Shown here: piece by piece, positions 23,361 to 35,600 of the stretch
How positions within the stretch are numbered: position 1 is the stretch's first letter
How the letters are laid out: every line of letters starts with the position of its first letter
DNA from: Funneliformis mosseae
Taxonomy: Eukaryota > Glomeromycota > Glomeromycetes > Glomerales > Glomeraceae
DNA: 43,261 bases
Assembly (NCBI GenBank): GCA_910592005.1
Contig: CAJVPP010000161.1
Span: forward strand, 1 to 43,261
Direction: 5' to 3'
The notes under the pieces: generated by a model
The model's database searches: none
What the model was told of the DNA's origin: nothing
Seen by the model: the letters and a program-made list of their open reading frames with translations, nothing else
Program-made: the position numbers and the translations under genes

Positions 23361-25044
23361 TGTTTTGAATTAAGTTCAATACATATATATGAATCTTAAC
23401 TGGTTCTTAACGCATATCAGAAATCTTCAATATGAGTTTTGATTAAGTCATATCAGATAAATTATTATGAATATTAGTAGATATTAATGGATAATTAGAA
23501 ATATAAATATTTTCTGATATATATAAATATCCGCCAGGTATTAAAAAGTATATTTCTTGATCTGTCTAATATTTTTTAACAATAAGCATATTATATAAAT
23601 TCAATATTTATATTTTATAATTAAAATGTTTTCTGATAATATAAATATAAAATGCTAGATACTAATAATATCTTAGAAATGTTTCATAAATTTCAACCAC
23701 ATGAATGAATCAGAATGATTTTTCTTTTACTTTATCAAAAATTAATATTTATTCAAGATAATATGAAATAGAAATAGCTTATTCTGATGCATTACAAGGT
23801 AGTTTAGAGTTATATTCTATATACAATTGATTATTATACTACCTTTTTCTTCTAACTTTATATTCTGAATACTTTTTCTATTAAATTAGCATATCACTAT
23901 AGTTTTCAAACTTATAGTAGAAAAATTTAATTAATATAATGTAAATAGGTCTATATTTAATTTTATACATTTTACTTATTCTACTAGACCTCTATTGCTT
24001 ATCATATACATGAAGTATATAGTTCAAATTTTCTTTTCACAGTAGGCAAATATTCTTATCTTTTTCATCTTATACTTTTTTCTGTATCCAATTCAGAGAC
24101 TTCATCTAAATGATAACCTGAATTGTTGATAATTCTTTCTAAATCTTTAATCCAATCATTCTATAATATTAAAGGTTGTAGATCTATAAGCATTTAATCT
24201 TTAATTTTTACTATGTAATAGAACCTTCTTTGACATCTGTTTTTCTTCTTTTATAATAAATAAATAAATAAATTATAATTAATTTCAAAATAGATAAATT
24301 ATATTAAAGTTGCAAAATAAATAAATTAAACTTATACTTATATCTTTCTTCCTAGTATTTGTACTAGTTCTTTATTTGTTTACTTTCAATTTTAAAGGAT
24401 TTTAACGAAATAGTATATGCATCCCTTCAATAATGATAAAGATTCTGTAAAACTTTCTTCAATTCTGTATCAGTATACTGGAATCTATCACTAAGTACCC
24501 TCTTTATAACTATAATAATATTTTGGGTCACATGCATTCTGATATTTGTCTAATAATTATTATAATCTATTATTAAAGAGTCGTTTAAACCCTTTAAAAT
24601 TTGAATAACTTTATCTTATAATTAAAAAGGTTAAATAAATTAATTTATATTTATAATCAAATAACTTATACTAACTCAGAATGCTTTCTTATACTCACGA
24701 TTTATCAGTTCTAAAGTTTTCTGAATATTAGTATATCTGATTAATAGTAAACTAGAAGACGAAAAGTATTGTGCACTTTCATGACTACTAAACTAATAGG
24801 AAGCTTCTTTTTATATCGTAGTTCTCTTAGCTCTCTTCTTATATCAGAAACAATCAAATTTAATTCTGCAATTTCTGATAACAAGAGCAATTAAATAATA
24901 ATTATAATATATTAGCATTAATTAAAATACAATTATTACTTTTTTTTATGAAATTACTTTTCTATTTCTTTTTTTACTTTCAGTTCTTTTATGGTCTTTT
25001 TTACCAATATTACTTTCTCTTCTTTCATTTTATTTTCCTAATAT
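23361..25044 (-). other. AT-rich block with an unidentified decayed coding relic
   Basis: Minus-strand peptide stretches look protein-like but carry stops at Trp positions: NSGYHLDEVSELDTEKSIR (about 24150-24090), RFQYTDTELKKVLQNLYHY (about 24470-24400) and LLIRYTNIQKTLELINREYK (about 24760-24690). They suggest one old gene or transposon accessory gene in decay. I do not recognise the family. No RNA genes are seen. Confidence 0.3.
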
Positions 25045-25389
25045 TTGAAAAAGTATTTTCTTGACAAGAATATTAAGTTCAACTTATATTCCTTCTTAAT
25101 AAAGTACCTTCTCAAGTTCAACTTACACTTCTATTTAATGAAGAATATAAGATTCAGTTTGTATTCCTATTTGGTAAAGTATCTTCTCGACAAGAATATA
25201 AAGTTTAATTTCTATTCTTGCTTAATTGAGAATATGAAGTTTAGCTTCTATTTCTATTTAACAAAATATTTTTTTGACGAGAGTGTAGATTATCTTTCAA
25301 GTATGAAGTATCTTTCCAGTAAGAATATAGTGTTCGACTTCTATCTCTTTCTTCTTATAATGAAGTTACTCTATTACAATCAAAAATAA
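25045..25389. repeat. Degenerate tandem repeat (about 40-50 bp unit)
   Basis: Six or seven variants of a unit like AAGAATATAAAGTTTAATTT, CTATT, CTTAAT, AAGTATCTTCT follow one another. One plus-strand frame stays open for 114 codons and gives a repeated Phe/Tyr/Leu/Lys pattern (KYLLDKNIKFNFYSCLIENM). The protein-like pattern follows from the repeat and no known domain is visible. It is probably a minisatellite, and coding cannot be ruled out. Confidence 0.45.
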
Positions 25390-25689
25390 TGAACTTTATA
25401 AATTTATTTTTATAAAAATAAATATAAAAAATTTTTTTTTACTTGCTTATATTTGGTTATTGTTATATAATAATATAAAATGGAAAGATGTTTGGAGACA
25501 AATAATGAACAAACTAAAAATGAAAAAATAGTTTAAATCAGATAAATTGATCCTAAGTAGATCTATATATACACATAATAATAAATATAATAAATATAAT
25601 TAAAGTATAAATAAACTTAATTAAACTATTTACGACTAAACAATGCTATTAAAAAAATAAAAATTATCTCATACTTCTCATACTTCATT

Positions 25690-28600
25690 AAAATGTCTTA
25701 TAATAAGACTAGCATTCAAAGTGCTTAAAAAAACCCTTATACTCGTCTTTCTCAAACTCAAAAATCTAAACTGTGCTACTGTCAGGCTTATAAAGAAAAA
25801 TTGGTAGATTTTAAAACTAAAGTAGTTCAAAAAACTCAATTATGCCTCAATGAGAATATACTGTTAATTTTCCTAAAGTATCAGGAATTCTATTTATTGA
25901 TTTAATACATCCAGATCTAGAAATTAATATAAACTATAACAAAGGATCACAAGCAGAGAGCTATTCATTTTTAGTAAAGAGAACATTGATTTCTTTTCAA
26001 AAGACCAGAATTTCTAAAACTTCACTACAAAAGTAATAAACGAATTATTCTCTGATAACAATAATGATGATGCATCTAAAGATAGTAAAAGAGACTATGA
26101 AGATAATATTTTAGAATATTCATTAGATGAATCAGAGAAAGCTTGTCAAGTGAATTTCAATACTCTGGTAATAAAATCAAAAAAAACTAATTTTAAGCAT
26201 GCTGAAGAATTAGATAAAATTTTTTCATAGATCATTATATGAATTTTAAAGTATTAGAAGAGATTTCAGTTATCTAATATAGCTGTAAATTTTTTCTTTA
26301 AATTTTTACGATATGTTTTTGTGTATATAGATAAAAAACTATTTGCAACCTTTTCTACATCTCTCTATATAGTATGAAAGAATCTTGAAATTTGTGTTCA
26401 TTTAATAAAATATGCAATTTGTAAAAAGTGCTGTAAATTGTATAGAATTGCTAACATATCTAGCAATAATCCTAATTTTATGCCTAAATTCATGAATTGC
26501 ATTTTTCAAGATTTTTTAACTACCCAATAAGTCATAAAAGAACTTGTAGAATTCCATTGTATAAACAAGTCCATATAAAGAATAGCATAATTAAAAATTC
26601 AACCTTGATATTTCCTATAATTAGCTTAAAAATATCAGCTAAATCTTCTATTTAAACAAAAAGACTTTGAAGAATTATGTTGAAAATAGGTTAATTGTCC
26701 GTTTGATCTAGAAATTCTTGCTAATATTTATGATAGAAGAATATGAAAGTTATTCAATGATGAAAATAGATCATTATTCTTTTGATCAGATGCAGCAGAT
26801 ACTTATATTGAAATAATACTTAGTATAGATTGATTTTAGCCCTTCAAAAATTCTCAATATAGTACAGAAGCTATTTATGGCATTATTTGCAATTTGCTCT
26901 AAAATGAGAGGTTTAAACCTTTTAGTATATTAATATTAGTGTTAATTCTGAATCCAAAAGAACTATTGTTGTATCATTTAAATTATTACTTAACTTTACT
27001 TGTCAACAGTTAATTGAACTATGATATAGTATAGATTTATTAGAAACTTTTGAATACTCTAATAAAAAAACAATTAGAGATGCAATTATATGCTGTTCTT
27101 GTAATATATCTGCTACAAAAAAGCTTTGTAGGCATATATCTGTGAGAATTATATATCACTAATGTAATAAACATACCAGTTTCAATAATAAAAATCAGCT
27201 GAATTTTAGAAGATTAGCTGATATGGATAGCTGATTTATAGAAAGAAATGTTGAAGAAATTAAAAATAATGCTCTTGCATGAAAATATTGCAAAACAGAA
27301 GAGCAACATCAGAATCATATATAGAAACCTTGATGTAATGGTCCACAATATATTGATCACCTTATTTTAACCTTATTTGCTTTCTTATAATACTGACCCC
27401 TACCAAAAGACTCTGAACACCATTTTTTAGATGCGATTTTATACAGATAACGTCATATGACTTTATAATACTGCAGTTATATAATATTCCAGACTTTATT
27501 TACATAAGTCAAACCTAATAAATGCGTATTTGGTTTGTTTATTTTGACTTTAAATCAAAATAAACTTTAATCTTCTGAAAACAACGAAAATGATCTAAGA
27601 ATTAACAGCAGAACAATGTAACACTATATTTTTTTGCTGTCAACATGGTGATAGTTACTGAACTATTTCTGAGACTGTCAGTTGTAGAGTGTCAACAGTA
27701 TTTGATACTTTGAAAAGGATAGATAACATTAGAACCACTAATTCGAAGCCTTGTTCTAGTCAACTACCTCTTATTAAACCTTTATAATGAAACTGACTCA
27801 AGCGACTAACCAATGATAAAAGAAAAAATCATTACTTATGCACTGCAGAAGTTCAATAACTTTAGAAAAAAAAGACCAGCCAAGATGTTTCAGCTCATAC
27901 TATTGGCTGGACACTTTGTGCAATTAGGCTAAATAATTGTCTTACTCAATGAAAACCTCTAATCTTACTAGAAAATATGAAGGTACGTTTTGTATGGTAT
28001 TTGGATTACCAAAGCTGAACAAAGAATGATTGGTCAAAAGTTATGTGGAGTGATAAATCAAACTTTTCTCAATTCTAACAAAGCTGATGTAGTCAAGTGT
28101 AGCGAGAATCTCAGAAAAAGTGGAACATTTCTTGTATTTCTACTATAGTGAAACACAGATCTAGCCGAATGTTTTGAGGATGCTTTTCAAGACAAGGCTT
28201 GGGACCTATTGTTTTATTATTTGGAATAGCAAATAGTGCTTTACATGTTATCATCCTTCACAAGTACATTATGCCAACTATGAGATATGCATTTCTAAAT
28301 AGTAATGGTATAATCCAGAAGGATAATGCTTGCCTTCATAAAACAAAACTTGCAAAGAAATTTTATGCAGAAAATGATCTGCATATACTTCTATAACTGA
28401 CTCAAAGTCCAGACCTTAATCCAATTGAGAATCTGTGAACTGATGTCAAGAAAAGTATTTGCAAAGGAAAAAAAACCTTCAAATCTTACTGAACTTGACC
28501 GATACATTAAGAAGGCATGGCGAGAAATTCCTATACATACTATTGAAAATTTAATTGATAGTATGTTGCAGCAAATTCAGGTTGTAAATGTAGCAAATGG

Positions 28601-30130
28601 AGGCTCAACTAAGTACTAATTACTTAGTACAAAATGTATAACATATCATACATTAATAAATATATTAAACTTTTTTTCAATAAACTTTAAAATTTTGAGT
28701 TTTATATTGAGCTAAAAGGTATTCAGAGACTTTTTATGGGAGTCTGTAGATCCTATACATTGCCTTTCCTAGGTATTGCTAAATAGATCATAATGAAACT
28801 ATGAATTGAAGAAGGAAAGTTAAACTGAAAAATCTATTACTTATGTAAGAAAGGACTAATTAAATCCAAATACCAGTGGATATTAGAAGACTTCCAAATA
28901 AAATATTGACAGAAGAAGGCTTTTCTGGATTTTTTGCTGACCAGTGGAAAAAATTTATATTAATATATGCAATGTCTATTATCTGAGATCTTTTAAAAAA
29001 ATCTGATCAAGGAATACTAGTAAACTTTGTTTACACCTATAATATTTTAGTATATAGAATAATATCAAAACAAATTTTATAGAAGCTTATCAATGATTGG
29101 TATTGATGGTTAAAGAAATTGAAAAAAATTATAGGCATTTGTGTATGCATTTATGCAAATGCTTATTAGATTATAGCCCTTATATACATTTTAGTGCTAC
29201 TCAATTAAATGAATAAATAGCTTGTTGGGTAATTTGATTATTTCTAGAATATCTATGAATCTGTATAGAAATTTACTAATAATATTTAAATATATTTTAG
29301 GATCGTTTCATAATAGTCAAAGAAAAATTGAATAAGAACTATAAAAATTATATAAACTAATACTATTCTAGATGAAATAACATCACATGCTAATCAAAAT
29401 TGATATCTTCAGGAGAGTCTTAGAATATTAAAATCTAATGATTTAATTGGGAGTCTTTTCATATATACTGATGAAAACTACCAAACATTTCACTTATTAT
29501 CAGTAAATATAGAAGAAGATGCAGCTTTTGGTACTTGGATTCTTTTTTAGATTCATTAAAAAAAGATGTATCTTTATAATAAGATATTTTGCTTCTATTG
29601 GCAGATTTTATCATAATACATACAATAAAAATTTTGTCATACTATCTCACCTTCATAACGTTTCAGATAAATTTATTCCTGTCCTTTCAAAAGTCAATTA
29701 GTTTAGCTGATTAAAAATCAGAACAGAAATATTTAGTTCAACATTGTCTTCTTAGCATGCAAAATCAACTAAAATTGTGACACGTTTTATTTTAAGTGAT
29801 AACACTTTTGACACATATCCTAACCAAATCCAATTCTTCTTTGAATACACTATTTGGCTACTGAATGGCCTTAAAATACATTATCTAGCTTTCATAAGAT
29901 AGTATAGACTAGCTAAAAATCACAAAATAAGATTTCACTGTAAAATAGATAAGATAATAATAAAATATGTAATATCGAGTTGTGAAAACTGAAATTTTAT
30001 AAAATGGAAAGGGATTGTATTATTCCTATATATAATATTTTGTATTAATTTATTTCAGTAAAGTTCAAAGTGAGACAAAAAAATCTGAAAAAATATATGT
30101 TAATTATTCTAATAAATAGAAAATTTCACA
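25690..30130 (+). pseudogene. Decayed CACTA-type (Tnp2) transposase, split by a nested Tc1 element
   Basis: The start may be at 25694 (MSYNKTSIQSA). A Cys-rich segment (LIKYAICKKCCKLYRIANIS) lies near 26400. Then come FDLEILANIYD, W/stop after SID in SIDWFQPFKNSQYSTEAIYG (about 26820-26880), CCSCNISATKKLCGHISVR (about 27090) and DMDSWFIERNVEEIKNNAL (about 27220). The Tnp2 hallmark DP-HCL-LGIAK continues directly after the nested element at 28748. A C-terminal part is readable at 29800-30120 (IQFFFEYTIWLLNGLK, HKIRFHCKID). Order and motifs fit the Tnp2 transposase of CACTA elements. Many stops stand where Trp or Gln is expected. CACTA-type inverted ends were not found. Confidence 0.65.
27393..28746 (+). 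mobile_element. Complete Tc1-like element nested in the CACTA transposase
   Basis: The element is flanked by TA (27391-27392 and 28747-28748). The left end is CTGACCCCTACCAAAAGACTCTG. The right end on the minus strand is CAGACTCCCATAAAAAGTCTCTG-like. A transposase is readable in pieces: an HTH region near 27600-27760 (SETVSCRVSTVFDTLKRID), DWSKVMWSDKSNFS, M-F-stop-GCF (Trp as TGA), KYIMPTMRYAFLNSNG, KDNACLHKTKLAKKF (second Asp), and SPDLNPIENL followed by TGA instead of TGG. Two open segments, 28199-28396 and 28425-28619, contain the catalytic-domain end. It is inactive through many stops and a one-base slip in an A-run near 28470. Confidence 0.8.
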
Positions 30131-31280
30131 TTTAATGATTTTTTTTTTCATAAGAAAGTATCAAAAGAATATTTTCATTATTTTATTATTATATTTATTG
30201 TGTTATATTTTATGATATTACATTTTATTAAATTTAATATTGTTATATTTTGACAGCTGTGATTCATCACATGAGTTGATTATAAGATAATTGAATTACA
30301 AATTACATTACATTTTCATTATTTGGCATAAGTATAAATTATCCAATAGAACTATGAATCATAAAACCATTAAGACTTATTAGATAATCTGATAAAATTA
30401 TAGGACTTAACTAATTTCTTTTGTTAAATATCAGGTTCTATAGTTAAATATCATATGATAATAACTATATCAATACTTACCTGATATGGCTATATCAAAT
30501 TTTAGCAAATATTAATTCCTAATTTATTCTGATATTTATTTAAAATTTGATAATCTGATATTTATTCATTCAACCTATGTTAATAAGTCTAGTAATATTC
30601 CTATCATGATATTCTGTAAGTATTCTTAGGCAGTCTGATTTTAGAATAACATTAAAGCTGCCCATTTCTTCTTTTCTTTGTTTAATTCTTATTATAAAAG
30701 TATGACTTATATTTTTGTAAGAAGCAATTATACGATTTAATAAACATTCTTAGATAAAGGTAAAAATATATTCCCTTTGGTAAAGTGGAATCACTTTTAT
30801 AATATATTTAAAAAAATAAAAGAAAGGCATACAAATTAATCTATTAATTTAAATTTACTTATATGTATAATACATGTCATATAATCATAACTTTATTATA
30901 TTAATTTTGATTCTAAAAATATTATATCACAAAAAAATTGCATATAAAGAAATTTATTTTAAAAATCACAAATTAAGTAATATTTAAATTTAAAATCTGA
31001 TTATAGGCTTTAAACTAGTTTAAAATTTTAGCATTATAGTCACTTTAATTATTCAGGTATCACAATCTAAAATTAAAAATAAAGTAATACAATAATTATA
31101 AAAGTTACTGTATTTACGTTGATGGTTATTAAATATGATACATAGTAATAAAACTCCTTTATTTTTTACAATTAATGGTATGCAAGCTCTCAATACTAAT
31201 TATCAAGATTTTTTACAACCAGTTTATTAACATTTAACTTTTAATCACAATACCTATCTATAATATTAATAAAATTATGC
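30131..31280. other. AT-rich gene-free block
   Basis: No gene, RNA or clear element end is seen; several short repeats of the form ATCTGATA and TATCAGG occur. Confidence 0.4.
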
Positions 31281-31740
31281 AAAGTTTTGATAGAATTCTT
31301 TGTAAATATCATACACTTCGCAATATGTTAGATGTTATTTAACTAAATATATTACACATATTTTCCTTTATTAAAACAGGTATTTTCATTATAATAATCC
31401 AATTAATATAAGTCACTCAACAATTTAAAAAATCAGAAATTAATTTTTTCACGCGAGTAGAATATTGTAAAAAAAGTTATAAATAAACATCTTTCTCTAT
31501 AAGAATTTAACTGATCTATGACTTAAAGATTAAAAAAATATTGGAATTGATGAAATGTTTATCAGTATTATTAATTTATTTATTTACTCAAATAATAATT
31601 TTTATCTGGTATTCTGTGATTTTTATAATTAATGATGACTATAATAAATTATTTATCAGGTAAAAAATCAGTTATCAGGTAAAAAATCTTTATCAAGCAT
31701 TAATAATTTTATTAAGCATTATTTATATTAATAAATTTAC
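31281..31740. repeat. Copy of the ISG12-family flanking repeat
   Basis: The stretch 31300-31450 matches 18950-19090, and 31440-31580 (TCACGCGAGTAGAAT, TTTCTCTATAAGAATTTAAC) matches 37970-38110. The sequence 31610-31690 (TTTTATAATTAATGATGACT, ATCAGG) matches 41600-41670. It is family flank stranded between transposons, which indicates that the transposon block was inserted into, or grew within, the family's duplicated DNA. Confidence 0.6.
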
Positions 31741-31924
31741 ATTTAAAACTAATTAATTATATATAATACAATTTGTATAATAAGTTTTATTAATAATTAT
31801 TTTTTTTTCTTTCTTTTTTTCTTTTAACTTATATTTAATTCAGAAGATGAATTTTTTTGTAAAGGTCTCTTATTTTTTTTATTTAATAGTTGCAAAGTCT
31901 TTTTAAAACTATTGGATAACTATA

Positions 31925-33217
31925 CAGTAGTGGTAGAAAAAACTGGCAGTAAGTAAAAATTCATTTACTCAATTAATATATATTAAAATCATTTGAAACT
32001 TAAAATATAAATAAACTAATATCACATTTATTATATATTAAAATTTTAATATTGAATTACATTGCTATTCCTTTTAATTACCAAATTTACCTCCTTTTTA
32101 TACTATTGACTAAATTAAGGCAGAGGTTTTAATCAATATTGAACTATTTGCCCTTAATAATTTCCATAAAAATCCTTTGCGTAATCAGTTTTTTTTCACT
32201 AATTCATTTATTGATCTTCTTTTTCACCCTTTTCTTGATAATCACCTACAAATTTTCTATTGGATTCAGATTAGAGAAATATGACAACTAATTGAGAACT
32301 GCAAGATATTAATTTTTGAGAAAAAACACCGTAAACTTAGCTTTGTGCTTCATATTATTATTCTGTTAGAATATCCAGGATCCCTCCAAGAAGCTGATAT
32401 GCTTGATCAAAAAGATTATTTGTTAAAATTTCACAGTACAACTCTCTATTCATGTTTTTAGTAAACATGTGAAACCTAACAATTTCTTGCAAATGAAAAG
32501 TCCCTTAAACATGAGTTTTGACAACTCCACAAGTTGGTGTTTTTCACATGAATTAAGGTAGTATTACATAATATTTAAAAGGTTGTTTCATCAGAAAAAT
32601 CCATATTTTTCCAATTTTTATTTTTATGAACTTCTGCCTAAGAAACTCGTCTCTCTTTTGCAATTGAAGTAAAAAATGGAGTTTTTTTAAGAACACAAAC
32701 TTGGTAACCAAGCATCTAAAGGTTCTCAAGAACTATGTAAGTAGCTATATTAAGACCTGAATAAGTATTATTAAGAGTGTCTGCAATTTTAAAACTTGTT
32801 ACACCAGCACGCGAATAAGTGAACTGACCAAGGTGACACTGCTTTTTTGGACTTAAAATCTTTGGGTGTTTTAGTCAACATCGTTGTTTTAAATTTTAGT
32901 TTTTTTAACTGTGATGACTACTAATACAGTGTCTTTAGTAGGAATTTGGTAATTTTGTGTAATTCGTTTACATTTTGTATTCCATTATTTTATAATGACT
33001 TAACTACCTCACATTATTTTTTAATAGAAATTTTTTGCAGCATTATTACATCATATTGATCATAAGGTACTCTTGTGTTCAGTTTTTTTATGCATGTTGA
33101 TCAGTGTAATATAGTAAACAACTAAACAAAAAATTGGTTTGTGTTGTCCAATCAGATGTGATGTAAATCATTATTTTAATTACATGATTATGACTGCCAT
33201 TTTTTTCGCCACTACTG
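31925..33217 (-). mobile_element. Complete Tc1-like element, decayed transposase on the minus strand
   Basis: It is bounded by TA (31923-31924 and 33218-33219). The left end is CAGTAGTGGTAGAAAAAACT and the right end on the minus strand is CAGTAGTGGCGAAAAAAATG, about 30 bases of imperfect inverted repeat. On the minus strand a transposase can be followed: MLTKTPKILSPKKQCHLGQF, AGVTSFKIADTLNNTYSGLN, then WKNMDFSDETTF (first Asp region), then SNLNPIENL followed by TAG instead of TGG, then VIIKKR. Stops and frameshifts make it inactive. The end sequence is shared with the fragment at the left edge of the window. Confidence 0.8.
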
Positions 33218-33289
33218 TACAATTTAAATTAATTATCAATATAAAAATATATTAATATTGATATAATAAAAATGTAAAAATACCTTGTT

Positions 33290-34659
33290 TTATAATGCAT
33301 AATCTTTATTAATACTATTATATTCTACAGTTTCAGTCAATCTTTGCATAACTGAATTAAGAATATTTCTTTTTTTTTCCTTTGTTATTTTAAGATAGTT
33401 GCGCATTCCAACTGATAAACTGTGATCTGAAATTGCTATTACTTCAACTTCTTCATTTCTAGCATCAAATATTGATTGAATTGCTGTATCATGTCCTAAA
33501 TGATTAGAGATATTTCTTCCAGATTAAAGATGGTCCCCATAATTATTTTCAAATTTCAATTGAGTTGCAACTTAATTATGCCATAAGGAAATTTAATTGC
33601 GCCACAAGTTGCAACTCAATTGCGCCATTTTTTTTCAATTGCGGTGACCATCTTTATTCCAGATATATTTATACCACATACTAGACAAATTTCTCAAAAT
33701 ATTTCTCTAATTCATTTTTCATCAAGTACTTGATTATAATACATATTTCTTTGAAAATTGTTAAAAAAAATTAAAATTAAGTAGAAATTTAATTAATAAT
33801 AAAATAATTAAAAAGTATTTACCTGATGCATTTGTTGAGATTCCTAAATAAAATGTTTTAGTTTTAGAATTTAAAGGTCTCATTGAAATATACTTACGAA
33901 TATCTGCATTAGGTTAAGCCACACCCTTAATATCTGATGAAAATGGTATTTCAAAGGTAGCTTGATTACCTTCTAATCCTCCTAGATCATTTTTTTGTTG
34001 AAATTTCTTAAAAATAAATCTCTTTTCTGTATCTTCAAATTGGTCAATTAGTAAATTGTAATGTTCGCCACCTCGTGAACATCCTAGCAGACAAATCCAA
34101 AAAAAAACTTTCTAAAGTAATCCTTCAGATTCATTTGAAGACATGGCATTATTAAATAAAAATAATTTTTAATTTCTCATTTGTTAAACTTTCATGTGGT
34201 TTTGGAGCACCTATTCCTAATCTTTTCATTTCTTTTAAGGTACCATCAAGTGTGGCATGAAGTTTTGGAAATTCTTTTATCTAAAAGATTATAATTCCAT
34301 TGTAGTTTAGAATTTTTATGATGACAGCTTATTGAGGCAACAGCATTTTTCAAGAAAGCTCTTGAGTATTTTTCGCCTTTTGTTATTCTCATACCATATA
34401 TAAATTCGCACATTTCATTTTCTATTTGTTCATTAGAGAAAAGTGATTCAAAGGAGTAGGTATAGTCCACATTTTTGCGCCAAGTATTTAAAATATTGAC
34501 CCATTTTTCAATGTATTTAACTGTATTTAATAGTACACGGCTTTGTTGAACCCTTGAAAGTTCCTCAGCTGTAGGTTTGAAATAAGTCTAAAACTTTGTT
34601 AGTTATTAATATTAATATAATTTATAGCTTTAATATGTAAAATTACTTACAATTTCCAT
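33290..34659 (-). pseudogene. Tyrosine-recombinase-like gene (DUF3504/Crypton type), decayed
   Basis: The first exon is tiny: ATG GAA ATT at 34659-34651, then donor GTAAGT. The acceptor is before 34587, and exon 2 gives TYFKPTAEELSRVQQSRVLL, then VDYTYSFESLFSNEQIENEM and NAVASISCHHKNSKLQWNYN. A one-base shift follows near 34264, then HATLDGTLKEMKRLGIGAPK, a CSRGGEH box (catalytic Arg) and FQQKNDLGGLEGNQATFEIP. A second intron starts with GTAAAT after NAS near 33822. The last exon has GINISGRNISNHLGHDTAIQ, interrupted by a 132-bp MITE, then VIAISDHSLSVGMRNYLKIT. In active relatives the last boxes read as HSGR and SGH. Here the Arg is His and the Gly is Asp, so catalysis would be lost even without the frameshifts. 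Confidence 0.65.
33525..33656. mobile_element. 132-bp hAT-like MITE with 8-bp target duplication
   Basis: The ends are TAAAGATGGTCCCC and, on the minus strand, TAAAGATGGTCACC. The 8-bp sequence TTCCAGAT occurs directly on both sides (33517-33524 and 33657-33664). Removing the element and one copy of the repeat rejoins the recombinase frame between GINISG and RNISNH. An 8-bp target duplication with short TA-starting ends fits the hAT superfamily. The inside carries further inverted sequence (GAGTTGCAACTTAA and AAGTTGCAACTCAA). Confidence 0.75.
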
Positions 34660-34807
34660 TAACGGAATTTAGTTTGCGAAAGTAAATTATTCTAAAATTT
34701 GTAAAAAAAGAAAAAATATCGTGAGAAAAATTGTTGTGGGAAAAATATTATTTATTTATAAAAAAAAAAGTTTAAAAATGTTAAAAAAATAGCTTAATCA
34801 CGGGAAA

Positions 34808-34929
34808 CCGGATAAATCACTTATCCGGCACTTCGAGCCGAATAACTACCGCTACCTACAAGGTAGCTAATAATATTGGGAATCAAATTTGATTTTCCCA
34901 ATATAATAGTTATTCGACACGAAGTGCCG
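34808..34929. repeat. Multi-hairpin element, copy 1
   Basis: It has four nested or adjacent stem-loops: CCGGATAA-N5-TTATCCGG (34808-34828); outer arms CGGCACTTCGAGCCGAATAA at 34826 and its near-complement ending at 34929; GCTACC-N5-GGTAGC (34851-34867); and TTGGGAATCAAATTTGATTT followed by TCCCAA (34877-34902). A related sequence lies at 41917-42080. It could be a fold-back transposon or a structured non-coding sequence; no protein is encoded. Confidence 0.6.
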
Positions 34930-35540
34930 AATAACTATTAAGTATTTCCGTTATTATCTATTAAGGAAATCTTTAAAAATATTAAAATGGCATAATTATT
35001 ACCATAACTAGAATTTCATTTTGCGCAAACAAAGTCAATATCCAGCTCACAGATAATCATGAGGTATGTTCAAAGGAACAATGAATCAACTTAGTAACTT
35101 TTCGTCAAATATTTGTTCGATTGAATTATGATTTCTAACGCTTTAATAGAATAACATAAGCTGAATGGATATAGTTCAGTTTTAATTTCTTGAAAAGAGA
35201 GTTTATATTGACGCCAAACTTATATCCACTGGTTTAATAATAACCGAACCGTACCTATTATTTTTTTCTCATGACAGAAACATATTTTATTTATAGGTTT
35301 AAAAGTTTAAAATATAAATAATTAAAGTAATCATAATATACGAAATTAATTAATAAAATAATTATCATCTTTTTATTTTAAAAAATAAACTTTAAATTTT
35401 TAAAAAACTTTTGCATTATTTAAATATGTGATCCATAAACAATGAAAATAAATATCAATTGTCCTATTTTTACAAATCCAATTAATTGGTTGATCACAAA
35501 CACTGATGGCTAAAAAAACTTGCAGCTACAGTACAGTAAT
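34930..35540. repeat. Duplicated upstream block of copy E
   Basis: The stretch 35057-35225 (GAGGTATGTTCAAAGGAACA, then TATATTGACGCCAAACTTAT) is nearly identical to 38255-38432 and related to 19255-19330 and 42600-42785. The sequence 35370-35520 (AAAATAAACTTTAAATTTTT, TGTGATCCATAAACAATGA) matches 40340-40530. It is the shared long upstream region of the plus-strand ISG12-like copies. No gene lies in it. Confidence 0.65.
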
Positions 35541-35557
35541 TATAAATAGCCGTAAAG
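35541..35557 (+). promoter_or_regulatory. TATA-type core promoter of copy E
   Basis: TATAAATAGCCGTAAAG, 44 bases before the ATG; it is followed by an A-run and TCAGAGAAAAAA, a leader shared with copies A and I. Confidence 0.55.
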
Positions 35558-35600
35558 AAAAAAAAAACCTTCAGAGAAAAAATTCAATCTCTACAATACA

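Noticed and set aside
25045..25389. CRISPR-like array
   Set aside because: Units are degenerate, contiguous and without unique spacers; the context is a eukaryotic transposon block.
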